A DNA stretch of 11,625 nt from Treponema sp. UBA3870 (GTDB lineage: Bacteria; Spirochaetota; Spirochaetia; Treponematales; Treponemataceae), in NCBI GenBank assembly GCA_002392275.1, contig DGGQ01000067.1:1-11625 (forward strand). The letters are read 5' to 3'. Of this stretch, positions 5,946 through 11,625 are shown one piece after another. Below the pieces are notes generated by a model. The model searched no databases. It was given only the letters and a program-made list of their open reading frames with translations, and was not told the DNA's origin. The position numbers and the translations under genes were made by a program. The stretch's first letter is position 1. Each line of letters opens with the position of its first letter.

Positions 5946-8444
5946 TTACCTGTTTGTGCTGAATGTTCCGTACTCTACGTCAGGGCTGTAAACTCCGTCG
6001 CGGTATTCGCCGCTGATTGACGGAATCTCCATCTTCATGCCTGGAAGTATGAGGTTCGGGTTGTTGCGCTCAGGGATGTTGTCCTTGTTTGCTTCGTACA
6101 GGTTTTCCCAGAGCCATGGGTTGTTGTAGACGTATGAGCGTCCGGAGATGTTCCAGAAGCAGTCCTTTGACTCTGCCCATGGGCGAACGATGTAGTACTT
6201 AGGAAGAACAGTCATCTCGTGGATATCGGCAAGAGCGTCTATTGCCTTGTTCGCATCGGAAATGGCCTTCTCGTACTGCTCGGCTGTGTAATCGTCGAGT
6301 GCCTGTGCAAGATATGCCTTGGCCGCGTCGTAGGCTATCGGGAAGTCGCGTGGTGCGTTGATTGATTCGGCATACTTGATTCTTTCCTGTGCGGCAGCGA
6401 TTGCTTTTTCCGCATCTCCACGTGCAAGCAGACTGTTGATGTATGCATCGTCCAGAATGTTCAGGACCTCGTTTGCGTCGTCGATGCACTCTGGATACTT
6501 GCCCTCGTTCAGTTCGTCAAGAGCACGGTTGTAGTAGTCAAGCGCCTCCTTGAATTTAGGATCGGACTCATCAAGACCTGCCGCCTCCGCGTAATCAATG
6601 CGTTCCTTTGCGGCTGCAAGCGCTCCCTCGGCATTTGACTTTTCCTTTTCGGCTTTGGCCTTTTCAAGCAGCTCATCAATGTTTTCATCTGAAAGCAACT
6701 CACAAACCTTCTCGGCCTTGTCCTTGGCGGAAGCATAGTCCTCATCGGCGTAATCCTTCTGGGCATCCCTGTAATACTTAATGGCATCCCTGTAAAGGTC
6801 GCTGCCAGAGTCAAGTCCCCTGTCCACCGCGTCAATAATTTTCTGGCGCGCCCTTGAGAGTGCAGCCTCAGCGTCGGCCTTGGCCTTCATGTTCTTCACG
6901 GTCTCGGGGTCAAGAAGCTCCAGCACCTTATCGGCATCAGCCTTGGCCTTGTCGTAGTTTCCGTTGTCGTAAGCCTGCTTTGCGGATGCGTAAAGGTCAA
7001 CAGCATCCTGGTAGTCCTCAGAAAGTGGACTCAAGCCGCTGTCCCTTGCGTTGTCCAGAGCTTCCTTTGCCTTTGCGAGAGCTTCCTCGGCTGCGGCTTT
7101 CTTTGCGGCAACAATTCCATCAATATCATCAAGCGGAAGAAGTGCGAGAACCTGTTCGGCATTGTCTTTTGCTCCGTCATAGTCCTCCTTCTCAAAATCA
7201 GCAACGGCCTGGTTGTAGTAGTCAAGAGCGGCCTTGTAGTTGTCGCTGTTGTTTTCATCAAGACCGGCGGACCTTGCATAGTCAAGTCTCTCTTTCGCCT
7301 TGGCAATTGCATTGGCGGCAGTCTGTCCCTTGTTCAAACTTGCAAGGAAATCATCATCAAGGAGTCCGGCAACCTTTTCTGCATCACCCTTCGCAGGGAC
7401 ATACTCACCGTTGTTGTACTCCTCGAGGGCCTTGTTGTAGGCATCAAGGGCTGACTTGTATGGATCGGCATTTTTGTCGGCACCGGCGGCTTCTGCTGCG
7501 TCAATAAGTTCTTTGGCCTTGGCTATCGCATCCTCGGCTTCTGACTTTGCGGCACTCAACTGGCTTTCAACATTCTCCGGTGTAAGGAGGTCCAGAACCT
7601 TGTTTGAATTTTCGATAGACTCAGGGTACTTCTCTTCAGCGAAATCCCTCTGCGCCTGTTCGTAAGCCTTCTTCGCGTCCTCATACAATGGATAAGAATT
7701 ATCAAGACCTGCTTTTTCGGCATCGTCCAGAGCCTTCTTAGCCTTCGCGAGAGCCTCTTCCGCCTCCTTCTTTGCAAGCAGATTCTTAACGGCATCTCCG
7801 TTCAGAGTTTCGACAGCCTTGTCGGCATTTTCCTTTGCGGAATCATAGTTTCCGTCGTCGAAATCCTTCTGGGCCTGCTCGTAATAATCTTTGGCGGCCT
7901 TGTATTCATCAGAATCCTCTGGAACGCCAGCTTCTTTTGCTTTATCGAGAGCTTCCTTGGCCTTTTCAATGGCATCCCTGGCGCCATTCTTTGCAGCGTT
8001 ATCTGCCGCAACAGACGCAAGGTAGTCATCCGAAAGGATTGTGGCAACCTTTTCTGCGTCGGACTTTGCCTCTGCATACTTTTCATCATCAAACTCGCTC
8101 TGGGCCTTGTTCAGATATGAAAGCGCGTCGGTATATTCCTTTGAATTCGGGTCGACACCCTGCTCGAGCGCGGATTCCATTCGTTCACGTGCATTTTTGA
8201 TTGCATCCTCGGCCTCTGTCTTTGCGAGCATCATAGCGATGAACTCCTCGGACAGGGCTGCATTTTTCTTGGCTTCGGCGGCATATTCCTCGGCAAGCTC
8301 GTAGTAACCGGCGTCCATTGCCTTCTGGGCTTTCTCGGTATACTCCTCCGCAAGCTTGTGGTATGTGTTGTTGGTGTAGCTGACGGCAAACAATGTTGTT
8401 GCAACAATGCAAAGAGCCGCAATAATTGATACTATCTTTCTCAT
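5946..8444 (-). CDS. Exported helical-repeat protein with C-terminal LysM-like domain
   Basis: 832 residues. A signal peptide (MRKIVSIIAALCIVATTLFA, cleavage near residue 20) is followed by a short helical lead-in and nine tandem repeats of 73-80 residues starting near residues 85, 162, 235, 310, 383, 459, 532, 612 and 685. Each has the plan AKEALD.A..AGLD…Y..A..YY.QA..DF…Y..AK..A.KV..LL, a TPR/DUF4398-like helical hairpin array rich in Ala, Asp, Glu and Lys. Residues ~748-809 (YYIVRPWAESKDCFWNISG … NLILPGMKMEIP) resemble a LysM module that binds peptidoglycan. I infer a periplasmic rod-like spacer or scaffold held to the cell wall. ATG 8444 has AAGGAG at good spacing. The gene is 17 bases after the lipoprotein gene and surely cotranscribed. 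The family is named by its domains only; partners are unknown. Confidence 0.88.
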   Translation of the reverse strand: MRKIVSIIAALCIVATTLFAVSYTNNTYHKLAEEYTEKAQKAMDAGYYELAEEYAAEAKKNAALSEEFIAMMLAKTEAEDAIKNARERMESALEQGVDPNSKEYTDALSYLNKAQSEFDDEKYAEAKSDAEKVATILSDDYLASVAADNAAKNGARDAIEKAKEALDKAKEAGVPEDSDEYKAAKDYYEQAQKDFDDGNYDSAKENADKAVETLNGDAVKNLLAKKEAEEALAKAKKALDDAEKAGLDNSYPLYEDAKKAYEQAQRDFAEEKYPESIENSNKVLDLLTPENVESQLSAAKSEAEDAIAKAKELIDAAEAAGADKNADPYKSALDAYNKALEEYNNGEYVPAKGDAEKVAGLLDDDFLASLNKGQTAANAIAKAKERLDYARSAGLDENNSDNYKAALDYYNQAVADFEKEDYDGAKDNAEQVLALLPLDDIDGIVAAKKAAAEEALAKAKEALDNARDSGLSPLSEDYQDAVDLYASAKQAYDNGNYDKAKADADKVLELLDPETVKNMKAKADAEAALSRARQKIIDAVDRGLDSGSDLYRDAIKYYRDAQKDYADEDYASAKDKAEKVCELLSDENIDELLEKAKAEKEKSNAEGALAAAKERIDYAEAAGLDESDPKFKEALDYYNRALDELNEGKYPECIDDANEVLNILDDAYINSLLARGDAEKAIAAAQERIKYAESINAPRDFPIAYDAAKAYLAQALDDYTAEQYEKAISDANKAIDALADIHEMTVLPKYYIVRPWAESKDCFWNISGRSYVYNNPWLWENLYEANKDNIPERNNPNLILPGMKMEIPSISGEYRDGVYSPDVEYGTFSTNR
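6219..8192 (-). repeat. Nine tandem ~75-codon repeats inside the LysM protein gene
   Basis: Period 73-80 codons (about 225 bp). The repeats have diverged in DNA sequence but keep the pattern D(F/Y)….Y..AK..A.KV at matching positions. Repeat 7 carries a short insertion (KAEKEKSNAEG). The spread of divergence suggests an old array. Confidence 0.8.
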
Positions 8445-8461
8445 CTTTCCGCTCCTTACAA

Positions 8462-10264
8462 TCAGTCAGCCTCTGGGGCTTCAATAACAGCGGCCTCTCC
8501 TGCATCGGAGAAATCATCATCCTCAAGCAGCTTGGCATCCTCGGCCTCGATTCCCTCGACAGGCTCGTTTCCAAGTGGGGCCTCAACATCTGCCTGCTCG
8601 GCGGCACTCGCACTCTGCTCAACCCGTTTCTTTGCCTCGTCAATTTCTTTCTGGGCCTGAGCACGTGCGGCTGAAATCTCGGTGAACAGTGTCATGAACT
8701 GCTCCTTCGACATCCTGTAGCTTTCGTTCGCAACCTTCGGGTCCACCGAGCGGCGGAGCTCACCGTTTCTATAAAGTGTGACGGCCTTGGTGTAGTCGTC
8801 CTTGCGTGAAACATAGGCTTTTACAGAGTCGGCCTTGAGTTTTGCCTCGTAAGCTGCTGTACGCTCGTTCTGTGCAAGGCTATTGTATGCGGTGCGGAGA
8901 ACAAGGCGGAAATCAGATTCTGCTGTGGCGGCCTGCTTGTTGAAATCGGCACCGGACTGGACAACTGAAAGCGGATTGGTCAAATCAGAAAGAATCTTTG
9001 AGCCTGCATCATAAGTTGCCTGACGGAATGACGCAAAGTTGTTCTCGTCAATCTCGTCCTTGAGATCCTTTGCCTGTGCCAGATTCTCCAATCCATTGTA
9101 ACGGGCAATCAAATCGTTGAGCACTGATGCAAGGTCGGCCTTTGTACCTGTGTCAACGGCAGCCTTCTCTGTCTTGTAGATAGCCTCGGTCGCGGTCCAG
9201 ACTGTTGGAGCGACAGAACTTGCACCGGCATCAATAGCGGCGAGACGTGCGGCCTCAACCTTCTGCATAAGGACCTTGTTGTTCTCGGAGAAATCCTTTT
9301 CAGGTACAGTCTCCTCTTCGGTCTTGTCGCCAGATTCCTGCTCGGTCTTTTCGTCAACAGGCGCGGTGTCGTTTTTTTCTGTCTCTTCAGTCTTTTCTTC
9401 TTGCTTTGTATCTGTTTCGTCAGTCGTTTCGTTCTGCTCCTCGGTCTTTTCCTCTTCGGTCACAGAATCATCCTTTTTATCGGAAACATCATCGGACTTC
9501 TCGTCAGTCTTGTCTTCGTCTGTCTTTTCATCGGACTTGCCATCTGAGCCAGAGGAGGTCTCATCTTCCTTGGTCTCCTGGTTTTCGTCAGACTTTTCAT
9601 CCTGTGATTCCTGGGACTCCTGTGCCTCCTCGGTCTTTTCCTCTTCGGTCACGGAATCATCCTTTTTGTCGGAAACATCATCGGACTTCTCGTCATCCTT
9701 GCCTTCGTCTGTCTTTTCATCGGACTTGTCATCCGAGCCAGAAGAAGTTTCATCTTCCTTGGACTCCTGGGTTTCCTCGGTCTTTCCGTCATCCTCAGAC
9801 TCACCCTGCTTTTCGTCACCGGTCTCCTGGTCGGATGTCTGGGAAGAATTTTCTTCTCCGTTGTCCTTTACGTTCGCAGAGGGAGAGCCAGCATCGTCGG
9901 TCTCATTCTGCCCGTCGGTCTTTTCCGTATCGCCAGATTCGGTTTCGGGTTCTCCAGATTCTTCCTCGTTCTGATTTTCAGTACCATTTTCATTTTCTGT
10001 TTCTGAATCTACGGACTCTGAATCTTCAGTCTCTGACTCGCTAGATTCTGAATCCTCAGATTCTGTATCCTCAGGATTCTCCTGACCATCAGATGTCGGC
10101 AACTTGATTGATCCGGATTTTCCATTCGGTCCAACCAGCTCGATAACAGTGTTTTCCTCTTCCGTAGCGGAAAATCCATCCGTCACCAAGTCGGTGGTTT
10201 CACATCCGGAGAGCACAAGGACAAGGGAAGTCACAAGTGCCACAAAATGTTGTTTTTTAATCAC
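8462..10264 (-). CDS. Lipoprotein with long acidic linker and helical C-terminal domain
   Basis: 600 residues. The N-terminus MIKKQHFVALVTSLVLVLSG ends in a lipobox (LVLSG-C, Cys21), so the protein is lipidated and membrane-anchored. Residues ~30-325 are a low-complexity linker of Glu, Asp, Ser, Thr and Lys with a duplicated 48-codon module. The rest is helical; a segment ARLAAIDAGASSVAPTVWTA resembles the DUF4398-like units in the downstream LysM protein. The tail after ~555 is acidic again. I chose GTG 10264 because GGAGG lies five bases before it; the TTG at 10276 would place the start inside that ribosome binding site. It is the first gene of the operon with the LysM gene. I infer a lipid-anchored partner of the LysM protein reaching through the periplasm. 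I do not recognise an enzymatic domain. Confidence 0.85.
   Translation of the reverse strand: MIKKQHFVALVTSLVLVLSGCETTDLVTDGFSATEEENTVIELVGPNGKSGSIKLPTSDGQENPEDTESEDSESSESETEDSESVDSETENENGTENQNEEESGEPETESGDTEKTDGQNETDDAGSPSANVKDNGEENSSQTSDQETGDEKQGESEDDGKTEETQESKEDETSSGSDDKSDEKTDEGKDDEKSDDVSDKKDDSVTEEEKTEEAQESQESQDEKSDENQETKEDETSSGSDGKSDEKTDEDKTDEKSDDVSDKKDDSVTEEEKTEEQNETTDETDTKQEEKTEETEKNDTAPVDEKTEQESGDKTEEETVPEKDFSENNKVLMQKVEAARLAAIDAGASSVAPTVWTATEAIYKTEKAAVDTGTKADLASVLNDLIARYNGLENLAQAKDLKDEIDENNFASFRQATYDAGSKILSDLTNPLSVVQSGADFNKQAATAESDFRLVLRTAYNSLAQNERTAAYEAKLKADSVKAYVSRKDDYTKAVTLYRNGELRRSVDPKVANESYRMSKEQFMTLFTEISAARAQAQKEIDEAKKRVEQSASAAEQADVEAPLGNEPVEGIEAEDAKLLEDDDFSDAGEAAVIEAPEAD
9437..9770 (-). 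repeat. 145-bp direct duplication in the acidic linker
   Basis: Bases 9437-9581 and 9626-9770 are direct repeats at an offset of 189 bp (63 codons, in frame), with roughly eleven mismatches and no gaps. Both encode a module running from KEDETSSGSD through KSDDVSDKKDDSVTEEEKTE. This is a recent in-frame expansion of the linker. Confidence 0.85.
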
Positions 10265-10348
10265 TTTTTCCTCCAACTCTTATATGGATAGCGTTGCCCC
10301 CGAAAATTGAAATCCCCGGAGACTTCCAAGTTTAAAATTATATATAAT

Positions 10349-10377
10349 AGAATACTACAGATTTCCCTTTACTTCAA
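10349..10377 (-). promoter_or_regulatory. Probable promoter of the lipoprotein/LysM operon
   Basis: On the minus strand, TTGAAG (10377-10372) and TATTCT (10354-10349) are 17 bp apart, followed by an A/T-rich stretch that also contains TATAAT. The leader to GTG 10264 would be about 78 bases. Confidence 0.5.
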
Positions 10378-10483
10378 GGTTTAAATTATGTTAAGAGATA
10401 AAAAGTTTCCACTGGATTTTTTTGTGAAAAGGGTTATTATAAAAGAAAGAAAACCTATACACATAAAAAAATGGAGGAGTTTG

Positions 10484-10717
10484 ATGGACGATTTCAAGTT
10501 CAACATAGAAAAGTCATTTGGATTTCTTTCTGAAACAAAGTCCGGATGGAAGACGGAGCTGAACCTTGTTTCATGGAGCGAGCGTCCGGCCAAGTTCGAT
10601 TTAAGACCGTGGGCCCCCGAGCATGACAAGATGGGAAAGGGAATCACTCTGACAAGGGAAGAACTTTTGAAGCTAAGGGAAATCCTTGACCAGATGGACC
10701 TTTCCGGGCAGGACTAG
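10484..10717 (+). CDS. PC4/YdbC-family single-stranded-nucleic-acid-binding protein
   Basis: 77 residues matching the bacterial YdbC branch of the PC4 (transcriptional coactivator p15) family: FNIEKSFGFLSETKSGWKTE, then LNLVSWSERPAKFDLRPWAP and GKGITLTREELLKLREIL. Members are small dimers that bind single-stranded DNA through a curved beta sheet and may act in transcription or repair. The length is normal for the family. ATG 10484 is preceded by GGAGGAG at 10473-10479; the longer frame from 10388 adds 32 residues without family likeness or ribosome binding site. A TATTAT at 10435-10440 may be its -10 box, but no good -35 is visible. The stop codon overlaps that of the convergent holA gene, and no terminator separates them. 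Confidence 0.88.
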   Translation: MDDFKFNIEKSFGFLSETKSGWKTELNLVSWSERPAKFDLRPWAPEHDKMGKGITLTREELLKLREILDQMDLSGQD

Positions 10718-11625
10718 AATCTTTCGTACTCAGAGCGGAAGCGTCCGTTTTTCATCACGATGGAGTAGACCATTGTGAAAAGATATGTGTCCTCCAGAGC
10801 CGAGCCACATTCCCTTATGGACATGTCGGTGCTTGCCAGAAGGGCAATTATCGCAGTGACGGCCCCCGGCGACCAGATTTTTGAGGCATTTCTGTATCTC
10901 TCCTGATTTTTTTTGCCCGAGAAGCCCGCGGACTTAAGCTGGATGTCGGTAGGATTTTTGTTTTCCGAATGGAGCTGGTGCCAGGACCTGAGCTGACGGA
11001 AGCAGTAGGTAAGCCCCGCAATCAGCATGACACCGTTGGACTCCCTTGACATGCGGATTTTCTGTAGGATTTCCAGAGCGGCCTCAAGACGTTGGTTCGG
11101 TGACTTTGTTGAATCGGCCATGGACTCGAACAGGGTGAACGCATTTTCCTCGCGGTCATGGGAAAGAATTTTGTCAACATCCTCCTCCCTGATTGTGTAG
11201 CCACGGTCAAAGCAGTAGAAGAATCTGGAGCACTCGGACTTCAGAACCTCGGTGTTGTTCTCAACCATGTCCAGAATACGCGCGACCGCATCCTGGGTTA
11301 CGGAGAATCCATTTTTACGGAAAAATCCCTGGACCCACTGCTCCTTGCGGCTTTCGAACATCTCCCAGAAGATTTTCTTGTGGCTGGACGGAACAAGGGA
11401 GTCAATCTTCTTGTCCACCGAATTTTCATCGGAGACCAAAATCAACGTGCTTGGACTGCTCTTCGCCCCACCCTTCGCCCACTGGCTGAGAAACTCAACA
11501 TCGCTCTTTCCCTTCAAAAGCTCCGCGTTCCTGTAGACGACAAAAAGCGCGGGAGAAAAAAGGGACACGTTCTGAAGCTGGGCCACCACGTCCTGGATCC
11601 GGGTCTCGCTGGCGTAATACCTGTA
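10714..11625 (-). CDS. holA: DNA polymerase III delta subunit (5' end outside window)
   Basis: About 303 residues are visible and the frame is open to the right edge, so the N-terminus (first tens of residues, including the start) is missing. The product is the delta subunit of the clamp loader, which opens the sliding clamp during replication. Supporting features are LQNVSLFSPALFVVYRNAEL early on (the typical 'SLFS…VV' strand region), STLILVSDE, then the helical middle with DMVENNTEVLKSECSRFFYC (the 'N.….L..EL.K' helix region) and a C-terminal collar domain with ALEILQKIRMSRESNGVMLI and LAGLTYCFRQL-like sequence. The full family length is about 330-345 residues, so little is lost. Delta sequences diverge strongly, so the call rests on overall pattern. 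It converges with the PC4-type gene and shares its CTAG at the stops. Confidence 0.75.
   Translation of the reverse strand, partial: YRYYASETRIQDVVAQLQNVSLFSPALFVVYRNAELLKGKSDVEFLSQWAKGGAKSSPSTLILVSDENSVDKKIDSLVPSSHKKIFWEMFESRKEQWVQGFFRKNGFSVTQDAVARILDMVENNTEVLKSECSRFFYCFDRGYTIREEDVDKILSHDREENAFTLFESMADSTKSPNQRLEAALEILQKIRMSRESNGVMLIAGLTYCFRQLRSWHQLHSENKNPTDIQLKSAGFSGKKNQERYRNASKIWSPGAVTAIIALLASTDMSIRECGSALEDTYLFTMVYSIVMKNGRFRSEYERF

Noticed and set aside
6219..8192. CRISPR array or DNA satellite
   Set aside because: The ~225-bp periodicity comes from protein repeats in one continuous frame; there are no short identical repeats with unique spacers.
9276..10044. Serine-rich and arginine-rich plus-strand frames of more than 200 codons
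   Set aside because: They are mirror images of the GAA/GAC/TCC-rich acidic linker on the minus strand, a composition effect.

Overview
The window looks like the chromosome of a treponeme-like spirochaete. The main reasons are a lipoprotein plus helical-repeat/LysM envelope operon of a kind I associate with treponemes, a promoter containing a long poly-G tract (a regulatory style documented in Treponema pallidum), an FGE-fold protein of the type treponemes use as a ligand-binding scaffold, and scattered REP-like intergenic palindromes. The genus is an inference; no rRNA or marker gene is present to prove it.

Layout. 1-1400: the 3' part of a large FGE-sulfatase/C-type-lectin-fold protein gene with a strong terminator. 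1400-2660: a patchwork of gene debris around one intact small membrane-protein gene. The debris is an apparent Rpn-family nuclease tail on the minus strand, a good promoter and ribosome binding site leading into a 31-codon ArgJ-like beginning, a 149-bp near-copy of the end of the FGE-fold gene, and the last ~85 codons of phosphoglycerate kinase with a bidirectional terminator. 2696-4472, minus strand: a secreted protein of unknown function behind a G10-spacer promoter, preceded by a pgsA-like phospholipid synthase gene that appears to be transcribed without a leader. 4473-4994: non-coding DNA with a perfect 26-bp palindrome. 4995-5534: a Nudix (ADP-ribose pyrophosphatase-like) gene. 5535-5945: hairpin-rich, repeat-like intergenic DNA. 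5946-10264, minus strand: a two-gene operon for an acidic lipoprotein and a 9-repeat helical LysM protein. 10484-10717: a small PC4/YdbC-type single-strand-binding protein gene, converging on and overlapping holA (DNA polymerase III delta), which runs off the right edge.

Functional reading. The lipoprotein and LysM genes share a promoter region, are 17 bases apart and have related helical segments. They probably act together at the periplasmic cell wall: one anchored in a membrane by lipid, the other attached to peptidoglycan by LysM. The secreted 331-residue protein may be switched on and off by slippage in its promoter. The strongest leads are that poly-G promoter, the three-gene mosaic at 2040-2660, and the lipoprotein/LysM pair.
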